13,840 nt of DNA from CAZEJK01 sp964512045 (GCA_964512045.1 CAZEJK010000134.1:1-13840), one strand, 5' to 3'; shown: positions 6,380-13,840, counted from the stretch's first letter. Made by a program: numbers and translations. The notes: generated by a model from the letters alone, not told the origin.

Positions 6380-7330
6380 ATGATCGAGGTGGAACAACTC
6401 AGCAAGGTGTTCGTCGACACACCGGTGGTGGACGACGTCTCGTTCTTCGTCCCGGAGGGTCAGGTGCTCGGCTTCCTGGGACCGAACGGCGCCGGCAAGA
6501 GCACGACGATGCGCATGATCACCGCGTTCTTGCCCCCGACCAGCGGTCGGATCTCGGTGGCGGGGATGGACATCGATCGGGACAGCATCGCCGTCCGGCG
6601 CCATATCGGATACCTGCCGGAGAACGTTCCGCTGTACCCGGAGCTCAGGGTCGAGGAGTACCTCCGGTTTCGCGCCGACATCGAGGGTATCCCGCGCTCG
6701 GAGGTCGCCTCGCACCTCGCCGACGTGATCGACCGCTGCATGCTCGCGGAGGTCCGAAGCCAGGTCATCGGCACGCTCTCCAAGGGGTACCGACAGCGCG
6801 TCGGACTGGCCAGCGCCCTGATCCATCGCCCGCCGGTGCTGATCCTCGACGAGCCGACCGTCGGTCTCGATCCCCACCAGATCATCAAGGTCCGAAAGCT
6901 GATTGCCGAGCTCGGCAGCGACCACACGGTGGTCCTTTCCACCCACATTCTTCCCGAGGTCGAAGAGGTGTGTGAGCGGGTACTGATCATCGACCGCGGG
7001 GCGATCGTCGCAGACGGTACGCCGGACGATCTCCGCGCCAGCGGGTCGGCGGGCGGCTCCGTCCTGGTCGAGCTCGCCACCGCTCGCGAGGACACCGGCG
7101 AGCTACTGGCCCAGATCGACGGAGTCAACGCCGTAACACCAGTGTCCCCCGCCCAGTTCCGTCTGACCCACACGCCGGAGACGGATCCCCGCAAGGAGGT
7201 GTTCCGGATGGCCATCGACCGGCAGTGGGAGCTGGTGGAGCTGCACCGCGAGACCGCCAGCCTCGAGGATGTGTTCGTGCGGCTGACCACCCATGACCTG
7301 ACCGCGACCCCCACAACCGAGGAGGTGTGA
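6380..7330 (+). CDS. GldA-like ABC transporter ATP-binding protein
   Basis: This 316-residue ATPase drives the ABC-2 permease encoded next. Motifs are Walker A GPNGAGKST (34-42), YLPEN in the Q-loop region (78-82, with Glu as is common in this subgroup), signature LSKGYRQR (133-140), Walker B VLILDEPT (153-160) and the H-loop STH (187-189). The C-terminal ~95 residues form the extra domain (DUF4162-like) found in ABC-2 ATPases of the GldA/NatA type; it includes the region around VFVRLTTHD. The start at 6380 follows GGAGGTGATC, a near-perfect anti-16S match. The permease start is 1 nt beyond this gene's stop codon and its ribosome-binding site lies over the end of this gene. The same gene order in Bacteroidota includes GldA/F/G of gliding motility, but homologues are widespread in non-gliders, so the substrate is unknown. 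Confidence 0.93.
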   Translation: MIEVEQLSKVFVDTPVVDDVSFFVPEGQVLGFLGPNGAGKSTTMRMITAFLPPTSGRISVAGMDIDRDSIAVRRHIGYLPENVPLYPELRVEEYLRFRADIEGIPRSEVASHLADVIDRCMLAEVRSQVIGTLSKGYRQRVGLASALIHRPPVLILDEPTVGLDPHQIIKVRKLIAELGSDHTVVLSTHILPEVEEVCERVLIIDRGAIVADGTPDDLRASGSAGGSVLVELATAREDTGELLAQIDGVNAVTPVSPAQFRLTHTPETDPRKEVFRMAIDRQWELVELHRETASLEDVFVRLTTHDLTATPTTEEV

Positions 7331-7331
7331 G

Positions 7332-8075
7332 ATGCGTACGCTCCACGCGGTGATCCGGCGCGAGCTGATCGCATACTTCTCGTCACCGCTCGCCTACATT
7401 GTTCTTGCAACGTTCCTGCTCCTGCAAGGCTTCATCTTCTACCTGATCGTCAGCTTCCTGAACGATCCGAGCGCTCCCCCGATGCAGCCGCTGCAAGCGT
7501 TCATGGGCGGGACGATCTTCTTCTGGCTGTTTCTTCTGTTCATCGTCTCCGTCATCACCATGCGCCTCATCTCCGAGGAGCTGCGCTCGGGAACCATCGA
7601 GCTGCTGCTGACTGCACCCGTCACCGAAGGCCAGGTGGTCGCCGGCAAGTTCCTCGCCGCTTTGCTTTTCTACCTGATCCTGTGGGCGCCGACGCTTCTC
7701 TATGTGGCGATCCTCGCGCAGTTCACGACCGTCGACATGGGTCCAGTCGGCTCGTTCTTCGTTGGCGTCACCTGCCTCGGCGTCCTGTTCATCGGCGTCG
7801 GGCTGTTCTTCTCCACCCTTGCTCGCAATCAGATCATCGCGGCCATCTTGGCGTTTGCCGCATTTATCTTCCTGTTTTCGGCCGGGCTGCTCGAGCAGCT
7901 GTTCAGCGTCAACCAGACGGCACGGAGTGTGTTCGCCCACATGAACCTGTGGAGCCATATGGACGACTACGCACGGGGGATCGTGGACACACGTCACGTC
8001 ATCTACCAGCTGTCAGTGGGACTTGCGTTCGTGTTCCTCGCGGCCCGATCGCTCGAGGTCAGGAAGTGGAGGTGA
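7332..8075 (+). CDS. GldF-like ABC-2 permease
   Basis: This 247-residue integral membrane protein has about six hydrophobic segments (around 21-42, 62-80, 104-128, 140-161, 168-188 and 224-240). The stretch MRLISEELRSGTIELLLTAP (77-96) followed by VTEGQVVAGKF is the hallmark amphipathic loop of GldF/ABC-2 permeases related to NosY and Gld proteins. FSSPLAYIVL near the N terminus is also typical. The ATG at 7332 is preceded by GAGGAGGTG, which overlaps the end of the ATPase gene, so translation is coupled. The next gene starts 4 nt after this stop. It is the membrane partner of the GldA-like ATPase. Only one permease gene is present, so it probably acts as a homodimer. Confidence 0.92.
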   Translation: MRTLHAVIRRELIAYFSSPLAYIVLATFLLLQGFIFYLIVSFLNDPSAPPMQPLQAFMGGTIFFWLFLLFIVSVITMRLISEELRSGTIELLLTAPVTEGQVVAGKFLAALLFYLILWAPTLLYVAILAQFTTVDMGPVGSFFVGVTCLGVLFIGVGLFFSTLARNQIIAAILAFAAFIFLFSAGLLEQLFSVNQTARSVFAHMNLWSHMDDYARGIVDTRHVIYQLSVGLAFVFLAARSLEVRKWR

Positions 8076-8079
8076 CGTG

Positions 8080-9636
8080 ATGCGTCAAGAAGCTGCTGCC
8101 AACAGACTCCGCGGCGCCGCCGCAGTTGTCCTCACGGTCCTGCTCTTGGTCATGATCAACTGGCTCGGCGCCCGCCACTGGGCCCGGGCGGACTGGACGT
8201 CCAGCAACATCTACTCGTTGTCGTCGAAGACGGAGAGCATCCTCGCCCAGCTCGATGAGCCCGTCCAGGCGATCGTGTTCATGGTTCCCGGAAGCCCGCT
8301 GTTCGAGCAGGCTCGGGAGCTGCTCACCCGCTACGAGGCGGCCTCGGACATGATCTCAGTGGAGCTGATCGACCCGGACAAGCAGCCGCTGCGCACTCGC
8401 CAGCTCGCCGAGGAGTTCGGTGTCTCTGTGGCCGACACCGTTGTGTTCACCGCCGGCGAACGGAGCAAGTACGTCACCTCCTCCCAGATGGCCGAGATGG
8501 ACTACTCCGGAATGCAGATGGGACAGGCGCCACAGGTTCGCGCCTTCAAGGGCGAAGAGGCGTTCACCGCAGCGATCGTGTCGATCACCTCCGAGACTGT
8601 CCCGAAGGTGTACTTCACCACTGGCCACGGAGAGCTGGCGCCGGGAGCCGAGGTCGCTGCGGAGCGTGGCGCCATTCGCTCGCTGACGGAGGCGCTCCAA
8701 CGCGAGAACCTCGCGCTGGAGGCGTTCTCGCTGCTCTCTGGAACGATTCCCGACGACGCTGACGCCGTCGCCATCATCGGGCCCCAGGTCCGGTTCACCG
8801 AGCAGGAGACCGAGCTGCTGCGTGACTACCTCGCAGACGGCGGACGCCTCCTCATCTGCCTGGATCCGCTCTTCGACCGCGACGGCAGCATGCGCGCTAC
8901 CCAGCTCGAGGCCCTCCTCGCGGGCTACGGCATCGAGGTTCGCAACGATCTCGTGGTGGACCCGTCGCAGCAGCTGCCGTTTTATGATCTGTCATCGGTG
9001 TACCTGACAGACTTCACATCGCACCCGGTGACTACCGGTCTCGAAGGTCTCGCTGTGCTCCTGCCGATCACCCGCTCGGTCGCCGCGGCGGCCGGTGACG
9101 AGGGCTCCGACAGCGACCTGCAGATCACCCCACTCGTCGAGACGTCCGCGCAAGGTTGGGGCGAGACGGGACTCGACCAGGTGCTGGCGGGCGAACCGAT
9201 CGACCTCGATGGCGGCGACGCCAGCGGCCCGGTCAGCGTGGCGGTGGCGGCTAGCCGGTCGGATACGTCCTCTGACAGCGCTTCAGGAAGCTCGTCTGAA
9301 GACGACGGCTCGGGGCGGTCCAGCGATACCGCACACGGCGATGACGCCGATACCGACAACCGAGCTTCCGACCTCCGTCTGGTGGTCATCGGCGACTCGG
9401 ACTTCCTCGCCGATGGTCACGTGGCCAACGCCGGTAACATGACCCTCGCGGTCAACGCGTTCCTCTGGCTGACAGAGCGGGAGGCTGCGCTGGGCATACC
9501 GCCGCGCTCGATGAGTGCGTCCAACCTGTACCTCTCCGCCGGCCAGCTCGCCGCCGTTGCGTGGACCGTCTTCATCATCATGCCAGGTCTGGTCGTGATC
9601 ATCGGTGTGGTGGTGTGGCGACGGCGACGCCACTGA
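8080..9636 (+). CDS. GldG-like ABC auxiliary protein (GldG_N / ABC_transp_aux)
   Basis: This protein of about 518 residues has one membrane helix near the N terminus (about 12-31), a large periplasmic part, and a C-terminal helix (about 486-512) ending in RRRRH. The topology is therefore two anchors with a periplasmic loop. Family signs are YSLSSKTESILAQLDEPVQ (45-63), FTTGHGE (about 180-186) and the VIGDSDFLAD motif (about 436-445). Between residues ~389 and 431 lies a low-complexity Ser/Asp/Gly stretch (for example SSDSASGSSSEDDGSG) that interrupts the domain and looks like a flexible insert. ATG 8080 is chosen because GGAGG ends 7 nt upstream, just after the permease; an in-frame start at 8023 lies inside the permease gene. 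The protein presumably couples the ABC pair to a periplasmic function. In Flavobacterium, GldG is needed for gliding, but this protein's biochemical role is unknown. Confidence 0.9.
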   Translation: MRQEAAANRLRGAAAVVLTVLLLVMINWLGARHWARADWTSSNIYSLSSKTESILAQLDEPVQAIVFMVPGSPLFEQARELLTRYEAASDMISVELIDPDKQPLRTRQLAEEFGVSVADTVVFTAGERSKYVTSSQMAEMDYSGMQMGQAPQVRAFKGEEAFTAAIVSITSETVPKVYFTTGHGELAPGAEVAAERGAIRSLTEALQRENLALEAFSLLSGTIPDDADAVAIIGPQVRFTEQETELLRDYLADGGRLLICLDPLFDRDGSMRATQLEALLAGYGIEVRNDLVVDPSQQLPFYDLSSVYLTDFTSHPVTTGLEGLAVLLPITRSVAAAAGDEGSDSDLQITPLVETSAQGWGETGLDQVLAGEPIDLDGGDASGPVSVAVAASRSDTSSDSASGSSSEDDGSGRSSDTAHGDDADTDNRASDLRLVVIGDSDFLADGHVANAGNMTLAVNAFLWLTEREAALGIPPRSMSASNLYLSAGQLAAVAWTVFIIMPGLVVIIGVVVWRRRRH

Positions 9637-9754
9637 GGACGGAGGCGTGCGCCGGGCATGAACCGACGTCCCTCCGGCTCCTGCGCCCACCTGCAGGACA
9701 GGATGGTGCTCGGACCGACTCACGCCGCAGTCCTGCAGCGAAAGGAATCGCACC
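9637..9754. other. 118 bp spacer with inverted repeat before DUF4340 gene
   Basis: The spacer is the only sizeable gap inside the otherwise tight cassette. It holds a perfect 9 bp inverted repeat, CTGCAGGAC (9691-9699) and GTCCTGCAG (9730-9738), with 30 nt between the arms. The second arm ends 2 nt before the AAAGGA ribosome-binding site (9741-9746). In RNA this would form a stem-loop next to the translation start of the DUF4340 gene. There is no T-run after it, so it is not a classical terminator. Its function is unknown. Confidence 0.6.
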
Positions 9755-11146
9755 ATGCGCACACGTGGACTCGTCATCCTGACCGTTGTCGTGATCGCAC
9801 TCGGCCTCTGGATCCTGCTGGTCGAGCGCAGCGCGCCGACCACCGACGAGCGACGACAGCAGGCCGATCAGGTCCTGCCGGGCCTCGACCAGGACCTGGT
9901 CACCGCGGTCGAGCTGACCAACGCACACGGGACGTTTCGACTCGAGCGTGACGGGTCCGATGATGGCTCGCAGAGAGCCTGGCGGCTCACGGAGCCGATC
10001 AACGCCACCGCCGACAGGTCGGCCGTCACCTCCGCACTCTCGGCCCTGGAGGGGTTGGAAGCCGAGCGACGGCTCGAGCCGGGCGAGGTGGAGCTGGCGG
10101 CGTACGGTCTCCAAGCGCCGGCGATCACCGTGGCTCTGACAACGGCTACGGGGGCCTCGTACCGTCTGTCTGTCGGCGACAGCACGCCACTCGGCGACCG
10201 CCGAGCAGTGACCACCGACGGCAACAGCGTGCTCCTCTGCCCCGGATGGTTCGCTGCGCGGCTCGAGTCTGACCTCGATGGCTGGCGCTCTCGCGATCTG
10301 GTCCAGGTACGAACGTCCGACGTCGTGTCGCTCACCATCGATCGGCGCGGGGAGCAGGTGGAGCTCGTTCGGGAGAATGAACGATGGCGACTGCGCGCGC
10401 CGATCTCGGACCTGGCGGAGCGCGATCGCGTGGAGGGACTGATCTCTGATATCAACGCTCTCCAGGTGGAGGAGTTCCTCGACGACGAGGCCGCGGCGGT
10501 GGATCTCTCCGCGCTCGAACCCCCGCGGATCCGGCTGACGATCGTCGCGCGCGCTGGGGAGACCACTGTCTTGGAGTTCGGTCCGATCGAGCCCTCTGAC
10601 GGCACCACCGAGCAGGATGAGAACGTGATGCTCTGCCGGCTCAACGGAGGGCGGGTCGTTCGAGTCGGCGACGGCGCCGAGGCCCGCCTGGCATCAGCGG
10701 TGCGCTCCTGGCGCTCCTCCGCCGTTGCGCCGTTCAACGCCTGGAGCGTGCAGCGGTTACAGATTGACACAGGCGCAGACAGTGACCGCGGCGAGGTCGT
10801 GACGATCGAGCACCTCGATGGCCAGTGGTCCAGTACCGAAGGGCCGCTCGACAGCACCGCGGTCTACGATCTCCTCTCCGACCTCTCGTCGCTCGAGATC
10901 CTCGAGCTCGACGTCCAGGCTCCCTCCACCCAGCCGATGGCCACCATCCAGGTTGGGCTCGAGCAGCACCAGGACCTGACCGTACGGTTCTTCCGACAGG
11001 AGACCGGCAGGGACACCGTCCTGGTGCAAACGTCGATTCGGCCGGGGACGTTCGCTGTCGCCGGCAGCGCCGTCGGGACTGTGCTCGACACCGAGCGCCT
11101 TTTCGTCGAGGCGCCAGAGGAGGATCAACCAGCAGCCACCAGCTGA
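9755..11146 (+). CDS. DUF4340 protein, three tandem repeat units
   Basis: This 463-residue protein has a single N-terminal membrane helix (about 5-23, MRTRG start) and a periplasmic body. The body reads as three repeats of one fold beginning near residues 48, 190 and 332. Each has an opening strand (VTAVELTN, VVSLTIDRR, VQRLQIDTG), a Trp-containing strand (AWRLTEPI, RWRLRAPI, QWSSTEGPL) and a helix of the AVxxLLSxLxxLE type. Units one and two then have a strand ending VLLCPG or VMLCRLNG and a closing W-R-S/R-S stretch; the third is shorter and degenerate. This is the DUF4340 pattern, usually found beside GldG-like proteins. ATG 9755 follows AAAGGA by 8 nt. It is the last gene of the ABC cassette and probably binds GldG or the exported substrate. 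No enzymatic motif is visible. An acidic tail (EAPEEDQPAATS) ends the protein. Confidence 0.85.
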   Translation: MRTRGLVILTVVVIALGLWILLVERSAPTTDERRQQADQVLPGLDQDLVTAVELTNAHGTFRLERDGSDDGSQRAWRLTEPINATADRSAVTSALSALEGLEAERRLEPGEVELAAYGLQAPAITVALTTATGASYRLSVGDSTPLGDRRAVTTDGNSVLLCPGWFAARLESDLDGWRSRDLVQVRTSDVVSLTIDRRGEQVELVRENERWRLRAPISDLAERDRVEGLISDINALQVEEFLDDEAAAVDLSALEPPRIRLTIVARAGETTVLEFGPIEPSDGTTEQDENVMLCRLNGGRVVRVGDGAEARLASAVRSWRSSAVAPFNAWSVQRLQIDTGADSDRGEVVTIEHLDGQWSSTEGPLDSTAVYDLLSDLSSLEILELDVQAPSTQPMATIQVGLEQHQDLTVRFFRQETGRDTVLVQTSIRPGTFAVAGSAVGTVLDTERLFVEAPEEDQPAATS

Positions 11147-11225
11147 TCCACAGCGGGGCGTGGATGCGATCGTCAGGGGTTTCCGGTACACTCGACCACG
11201 AGGAGATCGAGCCACCGCCGGACGG

Positions 11226-13553
11226 ATGAGGAACAACGAGCCCTCCCCCCAGCAGCCCGAGTGGCGGACGTACCTTGAGACGCTCCGCCGCAAGCGCCCC
11301 GGATTGATGGAGCGCGCGTGCCGTAACCTCCTGATCACCATGCACCGCCAGGGGTACATCGACCTCGAGTCGCTGGATGACGACGTTGCCGCCGTGCTCA
11401 AGGTCGGACGGTGGCGCAGCCACTCGGATCCCAATCGGCCGGCGCCGCAGCTTCCCGCCGGCACGCGTCGGGCCGTGTACAAGCTCACCCTGTCGTACGC
11501 CGAGCAGTTCCTGGATCCGGATGAGATCATCGCGTCGATCCTCCTCACCGAGAAGCGTCAGCTCGCCTACGAGGTGGCGCGGGTTGCCGAGGACAAGGAC
11601 ACCACGCTCAGCACCCTGCGACGCAAGGTCTTCGAGTTTCTGAACTTCAAGGCCGGAGAGGCGGTCGTTCCGCCGGATGTGGTGATCGGAACCCGCGCAG
11701 CCATCGTGCGCCGGCTGCTGACCGAGCACCTGGACTTCATCTCGATTGCGAAGCAGTTCATCCACGTCCGCGACGCCGCCACGATCCTCGATCACATCCT
11801 CCCCACCAACGGAAGTCAGGGCCGGGTGGGCGGCAAGGCAGCAGGCCTCATTCTGGCGCAATCGATCCTCCAGCGCAGCCGTCAGAACCCCGATCTCGGC
11901 GACATCCACGTCCCGCTGTCCTACTACATCCCATCGGACGGCGTGCTCGACTTCATGGAGCACAACGGGCTCGAGGAGCTGATCAACCTCAAGTACCAGC
12001 CGATCGACGAGGTCCGGCGCGAGTACCCGCTGGTCATCCGGCTGTTCAAGAGCGGGGAGTTTCCGCCCACCCTCCACCAGGGGCTCCGATCCATGTTGGA
12101 GCGGGTGGGCGAAGCGCCGCTCATCGTGCGCTCCTCGAGCCTGCTCGAGGACCGGATCGGTCACGCATTCTCCGGCAAGTACAAGAGCCTGTTCATCGCC
12201 AACCGCGGACCGCTGGAGCTCCGCTTGAAGGAGCTCGAGGACGCGGTCGCCGAGGTGTTCGCCTCTGTCTTCGGACCGGATCCCATCCTGTACCGGACCG
12301 AGCGCGGGCTGCTCGATTTTCAGGAGCAGATGGGCGTGCTGATCCAGTCCGTTGTGGGACATCAGCTCGACGGTCTCCTGCTGCCGGTGTTCGCCGGGGT
12401 CGCGTTCTCTCGCTGTGAGATGCGGTGGTCGCCGCGAATCCGCCGTACCGACGGGATGGCCCGCCTGGTGCTCGGGCTGGGCACCCGCGCGGTGGATCGC
12501 ACCGGCGACGACTACCCGGTCATGGTGGCGCTGAAGCAGCCGCATCTGCGCATCCTTCAGCAGCCCACCGAGGCCTACCGCTACTCCCAGCATCATGTGG
12601 ACGTGGTCAACCTCGAAGAGCGCCATTTCGACAGCGTTCCGCTGTCGGACCTCATGCGAAAAGCTGGACGCGCGTTTCCGATGCGCTCGCAGCTGTTCTC
12701 GATCTACCGCGACGACCAGATCCTGCCGATGATCGGCGGCATGATGCAGGCCGATCCCGACGAGCTCGTGGTGACCTTCGACGGGCTCCTGCGCAGCCCG
12801 TTTCCCCGCCAGCTCAAGGCACTCCTCGACACCCTCGAGGAGGCGATCGGAGAGCCGGTGGATATCGAGTTCGCCCATGACGGTGAGAGCTTCTACCTCC
12901 TGCAGTGCCGGGTGCTCAGCCTGGCCCGCTCGGGAGAGCGCGTACGGGTGCCGCCGAACGTACCCGCAGCGGACACCCTGTTCACGGCGAACCGCTATGT
13001 TCAGAACGGACGCGTCCGCGACATCGAGTACGTCGTTGTGGTGGACCCGCGAGACTACGAGCGGCTGCCGTCAACCGAGGCTATGCGCCGCGTCGCCAGC
13101 TGTATCGGCGCCCTCAACCGCAAACTGCCACCCCGCAGCTTCATCCTGCTTGGCCCGGGACGGTGGGGGAGCCGTGGCGACATCCGTCTCGGTGTCCCCG
13201 TCTCCTACGCCGACATCTCCCGTACCGCCATGCTGGTGGAGATCGCGCGCCGGAAGGGCTCGTACATCCCGGACGTGTCGTTCGGCACACACTTCTTCCA
13301 GGATCTCGTGGAGTCCGACATCGCGTACCTCCCGCTCTATCCGGACGATCCCGACACCCTCTGGAACGAGGAGTTTCTCAACGGCTCGCGCAACGCACTC
13401 GCCTCGGTGCTACCGGAGCTGGCCGATCTCGAGAAGGTCGTGCGGGTGATCCACGTGCCCGAGGTGACCGGCGGTCATCGCGTGCAGGTGGTCATGGACG
13501 GCGACTCGGACTTCGCCATCGCCTACCTTGACCGTTCCGTGACCACGAGCTGA
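11226..13553 (+). CDS. PEP/pyruvate-binding (PPDK N-domain) protein lacking swivel domain
   Basis: This protein of about 775 residues has no signal peptide or membrane helix. Residues 1-195 are a helical, charged N-terminal domain I do not recognise. A PEP-synthase/PPDK-type nucleotide-binding domain (PF01326-like) follows: VGGKAAGLILA (about 201-211), LIVRSSSLLEDRIGHAFSGKY (about 299-319), LGLGTRAVDRTGDDYP (about 416-431) and DIEFAHDGESFYLLQCR (about 546-562). The C-terminal ~200 residues carry LLGPGRWGSRGD (641-652) and SFGTHFFQDLVE with His689. Normal PEP synthase or PPDK next has a swivelling phosphohistidine domain (GGxxSHAAI-like) and a PEP-binding barrel. Both are absent, so neither reaction should be complete. 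ATG 11226 is preferred. The frame opens at GTG 11160, but those 22 residues are unlike the family and contain a possible -10 (TACACT, 11187). AGGAG at 11201 is too far from either start. The gene follows the ABC cassette by 79 bp. The reaction is unknown. Confidence 0.85.
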   Translation: MRNNEPSPQQPEWRTYLETLRRKRPGLMERACRNLLITMHRQGYIDLESLDDDVAAVLKVGRWRSHSDPNRPAPQLPAGTRRAVYKLTLSYAEQFLDPDEIIASILLTEKRQLAYEVARVAEDKDTTLSTLRRKVFEFLNFKAGEAVVPPDVVIGTRAAIVRRLLTEHLDFISIAKQFIHVRDAATILDHILPTNGSQGRVGGKAAGLILAQSILQRSRQNPDLGDIHVPLSYYIPSDGVLDFMEHNGLEELINLKYQPIDEVRREYPLVIRLFKSGEFPPTLHQGLRSMLERVGEAPLIVRSSSLLEDRIGHAFSGKYKSLFIANRGPLELRLKELEDAVAEVFASVFGPDPILYRTERGLLDFQEQMGVLIQSVVGHQLDGLLLPVFAGVAFSRCEMRWSPRIRRTDGMARLVLGLGTRAVDRTGDDYPVMVALKQPHLRILQQPTEAYRYSQHHVDVVNLEERHFDSVPLSDLMRKAGRAFPMRSQLFSIYRDDQILPMIGGMMQADPDELVVTFDGLLRSPFPRQLKALLDTLEEAIGEPVDIEFAHDGESFYLLQCRVLSLARSGERVRVPPNVPAADTLFTANRYVQNGRVRDIEYVVVVDPRDYERLPSTEAMRRVASCIGALNRKLPPRSFILLGPGRWGSRGDIRLGVPVSYADISRTAMLVEIARRKGSYIPDVSFGTHFFQDLVESDIAYLPLYPDDPDTLWNEEFLNGSRNALASVLPELADLEKVVRVIHVPEVTGGHRVQVVMDGDSDFAIAYLDRSVTTS

Positions 13554-13840
13554 CCGCACGGCAACACGAAAGGTCATCGGGACTCAGCGGAGGCCTCTTC
13601 GATACCGGCGCATGGCGTACGGCGAGGGAACGGCCGAGGGAGTCGAGCTTGGGCGTTGTTGAGCCTTCAACGAAGCGGTCCCGGCCCCGGTCCCGGATGC
13701 CGGCAACCGGGTCCGGGCTGAAGCGTCGTCGCTCCTGCGACGCCTGCTCGTGTCGATTGCCCCTCACGCCGCGACCGCGAGCTTCCGATGACAACCTAAG
13801 CTGAGCGGTTCTGCCGGATGAGATGTGCCAAGATCCTGAT
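13554..13840. other. Intergenic end region with GC-rich stem-loops
   Basis: No gene is supported in these last 287 bp. The stretch 13650-13745 is unusually rich in self-complementary sequence: CGTTG/CAACG around 13653-13672, CCCGGA (13692-13697) with TCCGGG (13712-13717), and a perfect tetraloop hairpin CGTCGC-TCCT-GCGACG (13727-13742). The short run GGTCCCGGCCCCGGTCCCGG nearby is itself repetitive. It may be the 3' end of the upstream transcript, a structured RNA or a dispersed repeat. No T-run follows. A minus-strand frame (13794 to 13492) crosses it but is Arg/Ser/Pro-rich and runs into the neighbouring gene, so it is not called. Confidence 0.45.

Noticed and set aside
6380..9636. Naming the ABC cassette as gliding motility genes
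   Set aside because: Homology to GldA/F/G is at family level only; no other gliding component is visible, so gene symbols and the gliding role were not assigned.
11160..11225. GTG start 22 codons upstream for the PEP-binding protein
   Set aside because: Kept only as an alternative: the extra residues are unlike the family and overlap a possible -10 element.
10734..12878. Long minus-strand open frame (714 codons) antisense to the DUF4340 and PEP-binding genes
   Set aside because: It spans two well-supported plus-strand genes and its translation is rich in His, Arg, Asp and Gln with no domain. Long antisense frames are expected in GC-rich coding DNA.
9391..13514. Shared 15-mer GGCGACTCGGACTTC in the GldG-like gene (9391) and PEP-binding gene (13500)
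   Set aside because: Both encode GDSDF in unrelated proteins; the match looks like codon bias plus chance, not a repeat element.
13492..13794. 100-codon minus-strand frame at the right end
   Set aside because: Arg/Ser/Pro-rich, no ribosome-binding site recognised, overlaps the 3' end of the PEP-binding gene and the stem-loop cluster.
1..13840. Mobile element, phage, CRISPR or defence island
   Set aside because: No transposase, integrase, repeat-spacer pattern, nuclease or restriction gene was found; composition looks even across the window.

Overview
The window is about 13.8 kb of GC-rich bacterial DNA and reads as ordinary chromosome. I see no transposase, integrase, phage gene, tRNA, rRNA or CRISPR array. 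A lipoprotein with a lipobox, a Sec-type signal peptide on a SurA-like protein, a Wzm/Wzt polysaccharide exporter and a type IV/type II pseudopilin all indicate a diderm (Gram-negative) organism. The zinc-ribbon/FHA fusion, the Gld-type ABC cassette and the GC-rich codon use would suit Myxococcota, Acidobacteriota or a related deep lineage. That placement is an impression, not a result.

Left part, minus strand, transcribed right to left (4853 to 55): rsmI (16S rRNA ribose methyltransferase), an orphan LivJ-type substrate-binding lipoprotein, a Wzm-like ABC-2 permease, a Wzt-like ATPase with a C-terminal carbohydrate-binding domain (its start overlaps the permease stop by 4 bp), and a short GspG/PilA-like pseudopilin followed by two tandem stem-loops. 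The permease and ATPase form a polysaccharide exporter. The lipoprotein and pilin are next to it, but their functional link is unproven.

Middle, plus strand (4892 to 6174): a secreted SurA N-domain protein that lacks the prolyl isomerase domains, read divergently from rsmI across a gap of under 40 bp, then a zinc-ribbon/FHA protein. The FHA gene has a good extended -10 promoter overlapped by a dyad that could be an operator.

Right part, plus strand (6380 to 11146): a compact cassette of GldA-like ATPase, GldF-like permease, GldG-like auxiliary protein and a DUF4340 protein made of three tandem repeats. Strong Shine-Dalgarno sites overlap the preceding stop codons at the first two junctions. 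The third junction is a 118 bp spacer with a 9 bp inverted repeat just before the DUF4340 ribosome-binding site. This machine presumably works at the inner membrane/periplasm interface. A 775-residue protein follows, with a PEP-synthase/PPDK-type nucleotide-binding domain but none of the usual phosphohistidine or PEP-binding domains. It is the most enigmatic gene here. The last 287 bp hold no convincing gene but are rich in GC stem-loops.
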